Positions 8,573 through 18,429 of a stretch of DNA of 64,000 nucleotides are shown here, in pieces. A program made the translations under genes and the position numbers. Origin of the DNA: Guptibacillus algicola. Lineage in GTDB: Bacteria > Bacillota > Bacilli > Bacillales > Guptibacillaceae. Under the pieces are notes generated by a model that worked only from the letters and a program-made list of their open reading frames with translations, did not search any database and was not told the DNA's origin. How positions within the stretch are numbered: position 1 is the stretch's first letter; every line of letters starts with the position of its first letter. The stretch lies in the NCBI RefSeq assembly GCF_020171805.1, contig NZ_JAIVAF010000001.1, positions 372,001 to 436,000 on the forward strand, in the 5' to 3' direction.

Positions 8573-8833
8573 ATGAATCCAATTCAGCTTCAACTTGTTA
8601 ATTTTAAACTAAACAGGATCACCACTGATGAATTATTACAGCTCTCGGGCCAATATAATTTAACGCTTTCAAGAACAGATGCAGAAAAAATCGTTCAAAT
8701 ATTAAAACAAGAGAATATCGATATTTCTAACAAAGAGCAGCGAAAAAGGATATTGATAAAGATCAGTCGTGAAGTGAACCCTGGGGTTGCATCACAAGTG
8801 AATAAGCTGATTAAATCGTTCCTCAATGAGTAA
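8573..8833 (+). CDS. yqfT: DUF2624 protein YqfT
   Basis: 86 residues, soluble, largely helical, rich in Lys, Glu, Gln and Asn (NPIQLQLVNFKLNRITTDEL at the start). Length and position next to nfo and yqfU match B. subtilis YqfT of family DUF2624, whose function is unknown. The start at 8573 is set by AAAGGAGG nine bases upstream. The 3' end runs into a bidirectional terminator shared with nfo. Confidence 0.82.
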   Translation: MNPIQLQLVNFKLNRITTDELLQLSGQYNLTLSRTDAEKIVQILKQENIDISNKEQRKRILIKISREVNPGVASQVNKLIKSFLNE

Positions 8834-8859
8834 AAAAACCGCTTTTTTAGCGGTTTTTT
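8833..8859 (+). terminator. Bidirectional terminator yqfT / nfo
   Basis: Eleven-bp stem AAAAAACCGCT / AGCGGTTTTTT with a five-T loop; T runs on both strands. Confidence 0.9.
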
Positions 8860-8864
8860 AATTG

Positions 8865-9758
8865 TTAGTTTCCTAAGAGTTTCTCTTTAAGGTTATCATC
8901 GAATTTTTGTGCACGAAGCATTTCGATTTCTAGTTTGTACGGAGGCTTTTTACTTTTCTTATCTTCTCCTACATAAGGTGTTTCTAGAATTTTCGGCACT
9001 TCTTTGAGCTGGTCATGATGAATGATTTTATTCAAAGCATCAAAGCCAATATGGCCAAATCCAATGTTTTCATGTCGGTCTTTATGAGAGCCTCTCTCAT
9101 TCTTGCTGTCATTAATATGCAAGACTTTCAGGCGATCAATTCCTACAATCTTATCAAACTCATCTAGAACGTCATCGAAATTATTTACGATGTCATAACC
9201 AGCATCGTGAGTATGGCACGTATCGAAGCATACAGAAAGCTTATCGTTATGTGTGACGCCATCGATAATTTTAGCAAGCTCATCGAATGTTCTCCCACAC
9301 TCAGACCCTTTTCCTGCCATCGTTTCAAGAGCGATTTGAACTTCCTGATCTGCAGTGAGCACTTCGTTAAGGCCTTCGATAATCTTCTCGATTCCCTTAT
9401 CTGCTCCTGCACCAACATGTGCACCAGGATGGAGCACAATTTGACGAGCTCCAAGTGCGTGTGTACGCTCAATCTCTGATCTTAGAAAATCTACACCTAA
9501 CTGGAATGTTTCAGGCTTTGTTGTGTTGCCAATATTGATAATATAAGGAGCATGGACAACAATATTATCGATGCCGTGCTCTTTCATATGTGCAGTTCCT
9601 TTTTCAATGTTAAGTCTTTCGATCGCTTTTCTTCGTGTATTTTGTGGAGCACCAGTATAAATCATGAACGTTGTCGCTCCGTAAGATGCTGCCTCTTCAC
9701 TAGCAGCCAATAACATTTTGTCACCACTCATGGAGACGTGTGATCCAATCTTAAGCAT
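8865..9758 (-). CDS. nfo: Endonuclease IV (apurinic/apyrimidinic endonuclease)
   Basis: 297 residues. Nfo cuts 5' to abasic sites in base-excision repair and acts in spore DNA repair in Bacillus. The AP endonuclease 2 TIM barrel is complete; trinuclear zinc ligands lie in [47 protein letters not shown] and [23 protein letters not shown] (each quoted in part of the family pattern). Length is normal. AAAGGATG precedes the ATG. It follows cshB on the same strand, with a terminator between them. Confidence 0.96.
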   Translation of the reverse strand: MLKIGSHVSMSGDKMLLAASEEAASYGATTFMIYTGAPQNTRRKAIERLNIEKGTAHMKEHGIDNIVVHAPYIINIGNTTKPETFQLGVDFLRSEIERTHALGARQIVLHPGAHVGAGADKGIEKIIEGLNEVLTADQEVQIALETMAGKGSECGRTFDELAKIIDGVTHNDKLSVCFDTCHTHDAGYDIVNNFDDVLDEFDKIVGIDRLKVLHINDSKNERGSHKDRHENIGFGHIGFDALNKIIHHDQLKEVPKILETPYVGEDKKSKKPPYKLEIEMLRAQKFDDNLKEKLLGN

Positions 9759-9824
9759 TTAACTTCATCCTTTCTTAACACAACTTTTATGATAGCACAG
9801 CGACTTTTATTAGGTAAAGCAAAC

Positions 9825-9856
9825 AAAAGCCCTCTACTTAGCGAGAGGGCTTTTGG
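9825..9856 (-). terminator. Terminator after cshB
   Basis: Eleven-bp stem AAAAGCCCTCT / AGAGGGCTTTT with an eight-base loop, three bases beyond the cshB stop. Confidence 0.88.
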
Positions 9857-9858
9857 TC

Positions 9859-11139
9859 TTATTTTCTTCCGCGCTTATGCTGAAGACGCTCGCGTTCGCG
9901 CTCCATTTTTTTCTTGTAGCCTGGCTTAACCTTTTTAGGTTTAGGGACGAATACGTCAGGTTTGGATGACGTCGGCTTCTTTCGTGGTGTTAATGGTTTC
10001 GATTCAACCCATTCTCCGTTCTTAACTTCCTTATAGGTAACGCTGATTCCTTTGTCAATCAGCTTTTGAATAGCTTGTTGATCAGAAGGTTCTGCTAACG
10101 TATAAGCGATTCCATCTAAACCAGCTCTTGCGGTTCTACCCACTCTGTGAATATAGAAATCCAAATCCTTCGGGAGTTCAAAGTTAATAACATGAGATAC
10201 ACCCTTAATATCGATTCCTCTTGAAGCTAAGTCTGTTGCAACAACGTACTGACATTCTGCACGCTGAATTTTTTTCATGATTTGCTTACGTGCACGAGGT
10301 TGTACATCTCCATGAAGTCGCTCAACATTATAGCCACTTTCGATAAGGAAATCAGCAACTTCGTCAGCTGTTTGTTTTGTATTCGTAAATACTAGCGCAA
10401 GATAAGGATTGATCGCCTTCGTAACGTTAAGAAGGACGTCGTTCTTTTCGCGATATTTTGCAGGTACGAAAATGTTTTCAACTTTATCAGCTGTTACTTT
10501 CTCAGCGTTAACTTGAACAAACTTTGGATTGTTCATATATTTCTTCAAGAAAGGCTGAAGGCTCTGTGGAACTGTAGCCGAGAATACTAGCATCTGTAAC
10601 TTTTGTGCCATTCTAGCTGCAATAAAGTCAACGTCTTCGATAAAGCCCATATCGAGCATTTGATCTGCTTCGTCTACTACTAGCATCGATGCCGTATAAA
10701 CATTCAATGCTTGTTCTTCAACAAGGTCTTTAATTCTGCCTGGCGTTCCGATAACAATGTGGGGTGTATTTTTCATTTTAGTGATCATTCGTTTGCGGTC
10801 TGTACCACCAACTGCTTGTTTGATGGATATTGCTTCCTCTTCAGGAAGATGAGCTACGAGTTTCACCGCTTCATCGTAAATTTGATTTGCGAGCTCACGA
10901 GTCGGAGCGGTAATCACAGCCTGACACTCACTCTTTGTTTGATCTATCCTATGAATAATTGGCAACAAGAAAGCAAGCGTCTTTCCAGATCCGGTTTGAG
11001 ATTGGCCTATGGCGCTCTCTCCATTTCGAATTGCAGGGATCAGACGTTCTTGAATCTCTGTTGGCCTATTAAAATTTTGTTCTTCTAGAGACTTAATTAA
11101 AAACGGTTTAAGTTCTAATCTATTGAAATGTTGTTTCAT
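9859..11139 (-). CDS. cshB: DEAD-box RNA helicase CshB
   Basis: 426 residues. All helicase motifs are present: Q motif (FNRPTEIQERLIP), I (SQTGSGKT, about residue 44-51), Ia (PTRELA), II (VVDEADQMLD), III (SAT), V (ATDLASRGID) and VI (HRVGRTARAG). The last 60 residues are basic and low-complexity (KPKKVKPGYKKKM), probably RNA-binding. Position next to nfo identifies it as the CshB (YqfR) type, which is linked to cold adaptation and mRNA turnover. The start at 11139 is chosen for GGAGG seven bases upstream rather than the in-frame ATG at 11157. Confidence 0.95.
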   Translation of the reverse strand: MKQHFNRLELKPFLIKSLEEQNFNRPTEIQERLIPAIRNGESAIGQSQTGSGKTLAFLLPIIHRIDQTKSECQAVITAPTRELANQIYDEAVKLVAHLPEEEAISIKQAVGGTDRKRMITKMKNTPHIVIGTPGRIKDLVEEQALNVYTASMLVVDEADQMLDMGFIEDVDFIAARMAQKLQMLVFSATVPQSLQPFLKKYMNNPKFVQVNAEKVTADKVENIFVPAKYREKNDVLLNVTKAINPYLALVFTNTKQTADEVADFLIESGYNVERLHGDVQPRARKQIMKKIQRAECQYVVATDLASRGIDIKGVSHVINFELPKDLDFYIHRVGRTARAGLDGIAYTLAEPSDQQAIQKLIDKGISVTYKEVKNGEWVESKPLTPRKKPTSSKPDVFVPKPKKVKPGYKKKMERERERLQHKRGRK

Positions 11140-11337
11140 TATCTTTCCTCCATCCATTAATCCACCTTGTATTATAGACCAGATTACGCAAATACGCCAT
11201 ACATTCTAAGAAGGGAAAAGGACCCTTATATTCTGTCATGCCCATTATCTCCTGTTCCCACACCTTCAATTTTTCTCAGCATATCTTATTATTAATAAGA
11301 ATATACAATGGTCACCTTATGGAAAGGAGGACAACAT

Positions 11338-11934
11338 ATGAATCAATTCCCTCCCTCCCCTCCAGGTGGTTTAGGTTCGGGGATGGGCTTTCCATTCTCC
11401 GGTGGATTCGGCGGAGCACCCGGTCCTGGAGTTACTCCACCCACTCCATCCGGAATGGGCGGACTCCTATCTAAACTATTGGGCGGAGGCGGAGCTTCAA
11501 CTCAATCGCTTCCAATGCCTCCAGGCTCTTTTCAAGGAATGCAAGCCGGTGGTTTAGGTGGAGCACAACGTGCTGGAGGTATGCTTTCGAATTTAATACA
11601 GGGAAGTACACAGGGCGCGGGCGGCATGGACATGATGGGCATGGTACAAAATGTTCAAAAAGTCATGCAAGCTGCAGATACAATTAAACCGATGGTGCAA
11701 CAATATGGACCAATGGTAAAACAATTGCCCGAGATGATTGCACTATTTAAAGAATACAAGAATTCTTCTAGTTCAGAAGATGACGAAACTGACGTTAGCG
11801 AAGAAGCAACTGAATCGACCGAAGATAAAAAAGAAACCGCGAAAAAGGTTCCTGTACAAAAACCTAAGAAAAAGAATAAACCAAAACCTGCTATAAACCA
11901 GACAAGCAAATCCAAACCAAAACTCTACGTTTAA
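11338..11934 (+). CDS. yqfQ: VrrA/YqfQ-family protein
   Basis: 198 residues in three low-complexity parts: a Gly/Pro/Met-rich N-terminus (about 1-95, many GG and PP), a short predicted helical core (about 98-140, MMGMVQNVQKVMQ ... VKQLPEMIALFKEYK), and a tail that changes from acidic (SSSSEDDETD) to Lys-rich (KKVPVQKPKKKNKPKP). This is the pattern of the VrrA/YqfQ family, function unknown. Its place between cshB and ispH matches B. subtilis. AAAGGAGG precedes ATG 11338; an in-frame ATG at 11308 has no site. Confidence 0.82.
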   Translation: MNQFPPSPPGGLGSGMGFPFSGGFGGAPGPGVTPPTPSGMGGLLSKLLGGGGASTQSLPMPPGSFQGMQAGGLGGAQRAGGMLSNLIQGSTQGAGGMDMMGMVQNVQKVMQAADTIKPMVQQYGPMVKQLPEMIALFKEYKNSSSSEDDETDVSEEATESTEDKKETAKKVPVQKPKKKNKPKPAINQTSKSKPKLYV

Positions 11935-12023
11935 CGTCATTTCATTGAGATATACCTCAATCTGCTTTATAATTAATCAAAGATAAGTTATACGACAATT
12001 CATGTGGATTGAGGAGGTACTCG

Positions 12024-12968
12024 ATGAACGTAAAGAAAATTTCACCTAGAGGATACTGCTATGGAGTAGTCGATGCTATGGTCATCGCCCGCAACGCAGC
12101 AATGGATAAAACATTACCAAGGCCAATTTTCATTCTTGGCATGATTGTTCATAATAAGCACGTTACTGATGCATTTGAAGATGAGGGCATCATCACACTC
12201 GACGGCCCAAACCGTATGGAAATTCTAGAAAAAGTTGATCAAGGAACCGTCATTTTCACAGCACATGGTGTTTCTCCACAAGTCAGAGACCTTGCTGAAG
12301 AAAAAGGACTAACTGTCCTTGATGCTACATGCCCTGATGTAACTGTTACACACGATCTTATCCGTGAGAAGAAAGCTGAAGGCTATCATGTCATTTATAT
12401 AGGTAAAAAAGGGCATCCAGAGCCAGAAGGTGCTATGGGTATCGCTCCTGATATCGTACATCTTGTTGAGAAGCCAGAAGAAGTGGAACAACTCAACATT
12501 GACTCTGAACGTATTATTATAACGAATCAAACGACAATGAGTCAGTGGGATGTTCAAGAAATTATTGAAAAGGCCACTGAGAAATACCCTCATGCAGTCA
12601 TTCATAATGAAATATGTAACGCCACACAAGTTCGCCAGGAAGCTGTAGCTGAACAAGCAGGAGACACAGATCTACTACTTGTTGTTGGTGATCCAAAAAG
12701 TAATAACTCAAACCGGTTGGCTCAAGTGTCCATTGAAGTTGCTGGTACACCAGCATACCGTATTGCAGATGTAACCGAAATTGAGTTGGAATGGCTCAAA
12801 GGTGTTGAAACCGTGGGTGTTACCGCTGGCGCCTCAACGCCAACTCCAATAACAAAAGAAGTTATTCGCTTCCTTGACCAGTTTGATCATGATAATCCAG
12901 AAACTTGGGAAAGAGAACGAAACGTTCCTTCTTCAAAAATTCTTCCAAAAGTAAAAGCTAAGAAATAA
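12024..12968 (+). CDS. ispH: 4-hydroxy-3-methylbut-2-enyl diphosphate reductase
   Basis: 314 residues. IspH reduces HMBPP to IPP and DMAPP, the last step of the MEP pathway. The three [4Fe-4S] ligands are visible: C12 in SPRGYCYGV, the Cys of DATCPDV near residue 96, and the Cys of [11 protein letters not shown] near 196. [11 protein letters not shown] carries the Thr-Thr of the active site, and the catalytic Glu lies in the HPEPEG segment. GGAGG lies six bases before ATG 12024. It follows yqfQ with about 90 bases between and ends in a strong bidirectional terminator. Confidence 0.96.
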   Translation: MNVKKISPRGYCYGVVDAMVIARNAAMDKTLPRPIFILGMIVHNKHVTDAFEDEGIITLDGPNRMEILEKVDQGTVIFTAHGVSPQVRDLAEEKGLTVLDATCPDVTVTHDLIREKKAEGYHVIYIGKKGHPEPEGAMGIAPDIVHLVEKPEEVEQLNIDSERIIITNQTTMSQWDVQEIIEKATEKYPHAVIHNEICNATQVRQEAVAEQAGDTDLLLVVGDPKSNNSNRLAQVSIEVAGTPAYRIADVTEIELEWLKGVETVGVTAGASTPTPITKEVIRFLDQFDHDNPETWERERNVPSSKILPKVKAKK

Positions 12969-12969
12969 A

Positions 12970-13004
12970 AAAAAGATTCCGTCTTGCGACGGAATCTTTT
13001 TTTA
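12970..13004 (+). terminator. Bidirectional terminator ispH / yqfO
   Basis: Thirteen-bp perfect stem AAAAGATTCCGTC / GACGGAATCTTTT with loop TTGC and a T run on both strands; overlaps the yqfO stop region. Confidence 0.93.
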
Positions 13005-14123
13005 TTTAAATTGAAATGGGTCTGTGTCTACCGTTGAGCCGATCACTTCAGTTGAATACTTCTTCTCAGTCATTACCGTTTGGAGTTTCTTTCTTACTCC
13101 TTCGATCATAATCTTCTCGATATTATGACCGGCATCGATGATTTGTAATCCTTCCATCATTGCATCATGGGCTACATGATAATAGATATCTCCAGATACA
13201 AATACATCCGCTCCGCTAAATCGCGCTGCACTGATGAACTTATTACCATCTCCACCTAGAACAGCAACCTTCTTCACAGTAGATGAGAGATCTCCTACGA
13301 TTCTTACGCCTTTTGATCCAAGCCTTTCTTTCGTGAACTGTGCAAACTCTTCAAGCGTCATCTCGTTCTCTAACTTCCCGATACGCCCAAGTCCGTAGTG
13401 TTTCGGTTCATTCTCTAATGGATAAATATCATACGCAACTTCTTCATAAGGGTGTGCTTTAAACACGGCTCTCAGAATTTTGGTCTGATCGTCAGCTGGG
13501 AAAATACTCTCTATTTTCACTTCATTCACAGCTTCAACCTTCCCCTGCTCACCTAAATATGGGTTAGTGCCTTCCTTCGGTTTAAATCTGCCAGTACCTT
13601 CTGAGCTAAATGTACAATCACTATAGCCACCTATAAAACCAGCCCCAGCTTTACCAAGAGCTTCTCGCACTTCAGATTCATGCGTGGATGGAACAAATAC
13701 TGCGATCTTCTTATAAGGCTCTTCATGTGTTTTCACGAGTACTTCTGTATTCGATAAGCCGAGTGCTTCTGCTAACATATCGTTTACACCACCTGGTGCA
13801 ACATCCAAGTTTGTATGAGCAGCGTACACCGTAATATCATGCTTGATCAATTGTTCAACCATCTTGCCCTGTTCCGTGTCTAAATTAATTTTCTTTAAGG
13901 GTTTATACAGAATAGGATGATGGGCAATGATCAAATCTACTTCTTCACGAATAGCTTCATCAACCACTGTAGGCAAGACATCTAACGTCGTCATTACTTT
14001 GCTTATTTTTTTGTTGAGACTCCCAACCTGCAGACCTATCGGATCACCATCTTCTGCATACTTCTTTTTTGACCAAGATTCGAATTCTTGAATGATCGCT
14101 TGTCCTGAAGCTTGCTTACTCAA
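13002..14123 (-). CDS. yqfO: Nif3-like dinuclear metal protein YqfO
   Basis: 373 residues. Two Nif3/NGG1p-interacting segments flank an inserted domain (about 130-235) of the CutA-like type seen in YqfO proteins. Metal-binding motifs AHHPIL (about 65-70), AAHTNLDVAPGG (about 102) and DAGHNIEK (about 332) are intact. The family forms hexameric toroids with a dinuclear metal site; its biochemical role is unsettled, often described as GTP cyclohydrolase I type 2-like. The start is TTG, with AAGGAGG seven bases upstream, and overlaps the trmK stop (TTGA), so the pair is translationally coupled. Confidence 0.9.
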   Translation of the reverse strand: MSKQASGQAIIQEFESWSKKKYAEDGDPIGLQVGSLNKKISKVMTTLDVLPTVVDEAIREEVDLIIAHHPILYKPLKKINLDTEQGKMVEQLIKHDITVYAAHTNLDVAPGGVNDMLAEALGLSNTEVLVKTHEEPYKKIAVFVPSTHESEVREALGKAGAGFIGGYSDCTFSSEGTGRFKPKEGTNPYLGEQGKVEAVNEVKIESIFPADDQTKILRAVFKAHPYEEVAYDIYPLENEPKHYGLGRIGKLENEMTLEEFAQFTKERLGSKGVRIVGDLSSTVKKVAVLGGDGNKFISAARFSGADVFVSGDIYYHVAHDAMMEGLQIIDAGHNIEKIMIEGVRKKLQTVMTEKKYSTEVIGSTVDTDPFQFK

Positions 14124-14830
14124 GATATGACCTCCTTAATTAAATCAATTTCAGTCTTAACACTCGCTTCTTTTTCTGATGGCACTTCGGCGTTCTCCAT
14201 CGAACGAAGAATTCGCACTCTTTTTTCGAGTTCGTGCTTCCATTTTTTAATAAATGCTTCATTTTTTTCACTGGCAAGCTTTGGTCCAAATAAGATCGCT
14301 TTTGCTTGATCTCGTTCACTTAACGAACGATATGGGTTACTTCCATTCCCAACATCAAACACAAGTACTTCATAAATTTTCTTATCCTCTTCAAGGATCC
14401 TTTCATCGACTAACTCCCAGTTTAATTCAGAAAGGCTTTGTCTTAAAAGGTGAGCAGCTACATTTGGTTGCAGAATTAGACGTGAAACCCCATCTAACTT
14501 ATCGATCCCCTCGAGAAGTATGTTACGAATGAGTTGTCCACCCATACCTGCTATCGTAATAACATCTACTTCCCCTGGCTTTATAACTTGTAAACCATTC
14601 CCTTTTCTTACTGAAATCTTATCTGAAAACCCACTCCTATTTACCTGGTTAATGGCAGATTGAAAAGGTCCTTCATTCACTTCTCCTGCGATTGCATAAG
14701 AAATTCTTTGTTTATTCATTAAATAGCACGGTAAATACGCATGATCTGAGCCAATATCTGCAACTGAACTATTAGCAGGTACAAAACTAGCCACCATTTT
14801 TAATCGGTCTGACAATAGTTTATCGTTCAT
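14120..14830 (-). CDS. trmK: tRNA (adenine(22)-N1)-methyltransferase TrmK
   Basis: 236 residues. Class I SAM methyltransferase: motif I VADIGSDHAYLP (about residues 23-34), GEVNEGPFQSA near 50, and TIAGMGGQLI near 97. A helical C-terminal part completes the YqfN/TrmK family, which makes m1A22 in tRNA. Length and coupling to yqfO are as in B. subtilis. GTGGTGA precedes the ATG. Confidence 0.93.
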   Translation of the reverse strand: MNDKLLSDRLKMVASFVPANSSVADIGSDHAYLPCYLMNKQRISYAIAGEVNEGPFQSAINQVNRSGFSDKISVRKGNGLQVIKPGEVDVITIAGMGGQLIRNILLEGIDKLDGVSRLILQPNVAAHLLRQSLSELNWELVDERILEEDKKIYEVLVFDVGNGSNPYRSLSERDQAKAILFGPKLASEKNEAFIKKWKHELEKRVRILRSMENAEVPSEKEASVKTEIDLIKEVIS

Positions 14831-14932
14831 TATGTCACCACTACTTATTAGATTTTCATTTAATAGGATACCCGTTAACGCTTTCGGTTAGTTGATCGGA
14901 CTTTCATAAAGAACCGTTTGTTGCGATCAAAT

Positions 14933-14961
14933 AGAAAAGCCTTCTGTTTGCACAGAAAGCT
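14933..14961 (-). terminator. Terminator of cccA
   Basis: Ten-bp stem AGCTTTCTGT / ACAGAAGGCT (one T-G pair), four-base loop, TTTT on the minus strand. Confidence 0.8.
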
Positions 14962-14973
14962 TCTAAACTCATC

Positions 14974-15333
14974 TTATTTCTTCTCAGCTAGCCATTTGGC
15001 TACAGCTTCTGCTTCTTCACCTTGAATTAGACCGGCAGGCATTCCAGACCCTTTACCATTATTAATAATGTCTAAGATCTCATCTTTGGAATATTTGCTA
15101 CCAGCTGCGTTCAAAGCTGGGCCGACTTGACCTCCAAGGTCTCCTCCGTGACATGATGCACAGTTCTGGGAATAAATCTCTTCAGGAGCTGCAGCTTCGG
15201 CTTTCTGTTCTTCATTTCCTCCAGAAGCTTCTTCTTCGCCACCCTGTTGCATTGCCCAAAAAGAAACGCCAATAATGAGAATAAATCCGATGACTGCTGT
15301 CCATGCAAATGGAATAAGCGGATTCTTTTTCAT
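14974..15333 (-). CDS. cccA: Membrane-anchored cytochrome c550
   Basis: 119 residues. A single N-terminal membrane anchor (about 9-29) is followed by an acidic linker ([20 protein letters not shown]) and a small class I cytochrome c domain. Heme is attached at CASCH (about 58-62) and the axial Met is in GMPAG (about 98). It carries electrons on the outer face of the membrane. This matches B. subtilis CccA, which is likewise near sigA. AGGAGG precedes the ATG. Here an acyl-CoA gene pair separates it from sigA. Confidence 0.93.
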   Translation of the reverse strand: MKKNPLIPFAWTAVIGFILIIGVSFWAMQQGGEEEASGGNEEQKAEAAAPEEIYSQNCASCHGGDLGGQVGPALNAAGSKYSKDEILDIINNGKGSGMPAGLIQGEEAEAVAKWLAEKK

Positions 15334-15506
15334 TTTTTTTCCTCCTTGTACCGATTCGCTGATGTAGTTTTCCCCAAATATGTAAGAGTAAACAAATCAT
15401 TATATATTTTACTTGAAAACGCTATGAATGAAAAGGGAAACCAGGGCAAATCACATATTTGTCAACTTTTGTTCAACCTTGTACTATCATAGCAAATATT
15501 CTTCAT

Positions 15507-15541
15507 AAAACAAAATGCACCAGCGGTTGAGCCGGTGCATT
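15507..15541 (-). terminator. Terminator of yngI
   Basis: AATGCACC (15514-15521) pairs perfectly with GGTGCATT (15534-15541), with further GC pairs inside; short T tract on the minus strand. Confidence 0.75.
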
Positions 15542-15548
15542 CATTCGA

Positions 15549-17198
15549 TTAAACTTGAGAATTCTGTTGCGCCCATTCTACAGCCGTTTCTCGAAGGCGA
15601 TATTTTTGTATTTTTCCAGATGCTGTCATCGGATAGTGATCGATGAAGAATATATGAGCAGGTATTTTGTACCTCGCTATTTTGTTCTGACAGTACTTCA
15701 GAATATCAGCCTCAGTTACCTCGTGACCTTCTTTTTTCTGCACACAGGCAACTACCTTTTCTCCATATTTTTCATCTGGAATTCCGATTACTTGAACATC
15801 TAGGATTGCTGGATGAGTATAAAGAAACTCTTCAATCTCCCGAGGATAAACGTTCTCTCCGCCTCGGATAATCATATCTTTTAAGCGTCCAGTAATCTTC
15901 ACATACCCCTCTTCATCCATTTCAGCTAAATCCCCAGTATGTAACCAGCCTTCGTCATCGATTGCATCGCGTGTGGCATCAGGCATTTTATAATAGCCTT
16001 TCATTACATGATACCCTCTGGTACATAGTTCCCCAGTAACATTTAATCCAGCATCATCACCGGAAACCGGATCTACAATCTTGACCTCAACTTCAGGAAG
16101 AGCTTTACCAACTGAATTCACACGATACTCTACTGGATCATTCGTTCTTGTCTGAGTAATAACCGGTGATGATTCAGTCTGCCCGTAGGCAATAGTAATC
16201 TCAGTCATGTTCATTCGATCCATGACCTTCTTCATTACTTCGATCGGACATGGACTTCCTGCCATAATACCTGTTCTTAATGTTTCTAAATTAAACATCT
16301 CAAAAGTTGGGTGGTTTAATTCAGAAATAAACATCGTCGGTACGCCGTGGAGAGCGGTACACTTTTCTTTCTCCACAGTTTTAAGAACTACTTCTGGATC
16401 AAATTCAACGATAGGGAAGATTGAAGCTCCAGAAGAAAATGCTGCTAATGTACCAAGCACGCAGCCAAAGCAATGAAAGAATGGAACCGGAATACACAAA
16501 CGATCTTTCTCTGAAAGCTCCATACATTGCCCAATATGATATCCATTGTTCAGGATATTCGCGTGAGTTAGCATAACACCTTTCGGAAAGCCTGTTGTAC
16601 CTGAAGTGTATTGCATGTTTATCACATCATGAGGATCAAGACTCTCTTTACGACTTGAAAATTCATCATCGTTAATATTCACATGTCCACCTATGAAGGA
16701 CTGCCACGATTTAAATTCTTCTCGATTGTCTGAACCTATAAAAATAACGTCGTTTAAATGTGGCAAGGCAGAAATCGCACAACTACCGTTCACGACCTTA
16801 TCGCTAACCTTTAAAAGACTTAGTAATGCTTCAGGATAAGATGTTCCTTTAAACCCGTCGATCAGGAATAATCGTGTTGCATCTGATTGTTTTAAAACAT
16901 ACTCTAACTCGGTACTTTGGTAGTTTGTATTGACTGTTACGAGTACTGCGCCAATCTTGGCAGTAGCAAATTGGAGTAAAAGCCACTCAGGAACGTTGGT
17001 CGCCCAAACTGCCACATGCTCACCCTTCTCTACTCCAAGGTTCATAAGGGCTTTTGCAGTTCGGTCAACTTCCTCATTAAATTCTCTAAACGTATAGCGT
17101 ACTTCCTCTTTCGAATAAACCACAGCTTCCCTACTGTAAAAACGTTCAACTTGGCGTTCAAGCATGGAACCAATAGTTTCGTGAAGCAATTCCGACAT
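15549..17198 (-). CDS. yngI: Acyl-CoA synthetase (AMP-forming), YngI-like
   Basis: 549 residues, the length of B. subtilis YngI. ANL-superfamily motifs are complete: AMP-binding P-loop YTSGTTGFPKG (about 195-205), YGQTESSP, GWLHTGDLAEMD, hinge GRLKDMIIRGGENVYPREIEE, and the catalytic Lys in MTASGKIQK near the C-terminus. It activates a fatty or branched short-chain acid to its CoA ester; exact chain length cannot be read. The ATG at 17198 has AGGAG seven bases upstream; a longer in-frame reading to 17300 would overlap the upstream gene and is rejected. Second gene of a yngJ-yngI pair, 43 bases after yngJ. Confidence 0.9.
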   Translation of the reverse strand: MSELLHETIGSMLERQVERFYSREAVVYSKEEVRYTFREFNEEVDRTAKALMNLGVEKGEHVAVWATNVPEWLLLQFATAKIGAVLVTVNTNYQSTELEYVLKQSDATRLFLIDGFKGTSYPEALLSLLKVSDKVVNGSCAISALPHLNDVIFIGSDNREEFKSWQSFIGGHVNINDDEFSSRKESLDPHDVINMQYTSGTTGFPKGVMLTHANILNNGYHIGQCMELSEKDRLCIPVPFFHCFGCVLGTLAAFSSGASIFPIVEFDPEVVLKTVEKEKCTALHGVPTMFISELNHPTFEMFNLETLRTGIMAGSPCPIEVMKKVMDRMNMTEITIAYGQTESSPVITQTRTNDPVEYRVNSVGKALPEVEVKIVDPVSGDDAGLNVTGELCTRGYHVMKGYYKMPDATRDAIDDEGWLHTGDLAEMDEEGYVKITGRLKDMIIRGGENVYPREIEEFLYTHPAILDVQVIGIPDEKYGEKVVACVQKKEGHEVTEADILKYCQNKIARYKIPAHIFFIDHYPMTASGKIQKYRLRETAVEWAQQNSQV

Positions 17199-17241
17199 AA
17201 GCTCACTCCTATCGTTTATTCTAACCGAGCGCTCGATCAGT

Positions 17242-18381
17242 TTAACAGCCAATTTCTCGAGCAATAATTGTACGTTGAATCTCAGAAGTTCCTTCACCAA
17301 TTTCTAGTAGCTTAGCATCTCTGAAATATCTTTCAACGTGGTAATCTCGCATGTACCCATTTCCTCCGTGGATTTGAACAGCTTGATTACAAACTTCCAT
17401 ACAAATTTCAGATGCATAAAGCTTGCAAATAGAAGCTTCTTTCGTAAAACGCTTGCCTTGATCCTTTAACCATGCAGCCTTGTATACCATGTTTCTAGCA
17501 AGTTCAATCTTCATTGCCATATCAGCAAGCTTAAATTGAATAGCCTGGAACTTCGAAATCGGACGTCCAAATTGTTTCCTTTCGTTTGCATACTGTAACG
17601 CCTTCTCATAAGCCGCTTGAGCGATTCCTACAGCCATCGCACCAATTCCGATACGTCCACCATCTAAAGTGATTAAAAACTGCCTAAAGCCGTCTCCGCG
17701 CTTTCCTAGAAGATTCTCTTCAGGAACCCTCACATCTTCCATAACTAATTCAGTTGTATTCGAAGAATGAAGACCTAACTTCTCGTAATTATCAATTACT
17801 TTGAAGCCATTTGCGTCTGTCGGAGAAATGATCGCACTAATTTCTTTCTGACCATCTTTTCTATCAGTAATTGCTGTCAACGCAAGGTGATTTGCATAAG
17901 TTGCATTCGTGATATAGCATTTGCTTCCATTGATTACCCATTCACCGTTCTCAAGGTGTGCTTCTGTTTCTGTACCTCCAGCATCAGACCCAGCGTTTGG
18001 CTCAGTTAAACCAAATGCACCTAGAGATTCACCAGAGCAAATAGGAGCTAAATACTTTTGCTTTTGTTCTTCAGTACCAAAGAGATTTAATGGAGCTCCA
18101 CCAAGAGATACATGTGCTGAATACGTAATACCCGTTGAACCACACGCACGGCTTAACTCTTCAACCACGATCGCAAAACTTATCGTGTCAGCTCCTCCAC
18201 CACCGTACTCTTCAGGGAATGGTAACCCCATGATGCCTAAATCTCCTAGCTGTTTAAAAATCTCCACCGGAAACTTTTTTTCTTTGTCTCGCTTCTCTGC
18301 ATCTGGAGCTACTACTTCATCTGCAAATTCACGAATCATTTTTTGAATCATTTTTTGTTCTTCTGTTAAGTCGAAATGCAT
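17242..18381 (-). CDS. yngJ: Acyl-CoA dehydrogenase, YngJ-like
   Basis: 379 residues, the usual length. N-terminal helical domain ([16 protein letters not shown]), FAD-binding signatures [14 protein letters not shown] and [10 protein letters not shown], and C-terminal [22 protein letters not shown] with [10 protein letters not shown]. It oxidises an acyl-CoA to the enoyl-CoA, passing electrons to ETF. Pairing with yngI matches the B. subtilis yng operon, linked to branched-chain (leucine-type) acyl-CoA breakdown. ATG 18381 is preferred (AGGAGG nine bases upstream) over TTG two codons earlier. Promoter and cre-type site lie immediately upstream. Confidence 0.9.
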   Translation of the reverse strand: MHFDLTEEQKMIQKMIREFADEVVAPDAEKRDKEKKFPVEIFKQLGDLGIMGLPFPEEYGGGGADTISFAIVVEELSRACGSTGITYSAHVSLGGAPLNLFGTEEQKQKYLAPICSGESLGAFGLTEPNAGSDAGGTETEAHLENGEWVINGSKCYITNATYANHLALTAITDRKDGQKEISAIISPTDANGFKVIDNYEKLGLHSSNTTELVMEDVRVPEENLLGKRGDGFRQFLITLDGGRIGIGAMAVGIAQAAYEKALQYANERKQFGRPISKFQAIQFKLADMAMKIELARNMVYKAAWLKDQGKRFTKEASICKLYASEICMEVCNQAVQIHGGNGYMRDYHVERYFRDAKLLEIGEGTSEIQRTIIAREIGC

Positions 18382-18410
18382 TCTCAAGAACCTCCTGTTT
18401 TATGCGCTTT

Positions 18411-18426
18411 TTGTATACGCTTTCAT
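18411..18426 (-). promoter_or_regulatory. cre-type (CcpA) operator at the yngJ promoter
   Basis: Minus strand ATGAAAGCGTATACAA fits the relaxed cre consensus WTGNAANCGNWNNCW at every fixed position. It covers the predicted transcription start of the promoter just upstream, a position where CcpA represses. Confidence 0.6.
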
Positions 18427-18429
18427 TTT

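Noticed and set aside
17199-17300. N-terminal extension of the acyl-CoA synthetase by 34 residues
   Set aside because: It overlaps the yngJ coding end, has no ribosome-binding site, and the ATG at 17198 has a good one and gives the family length.
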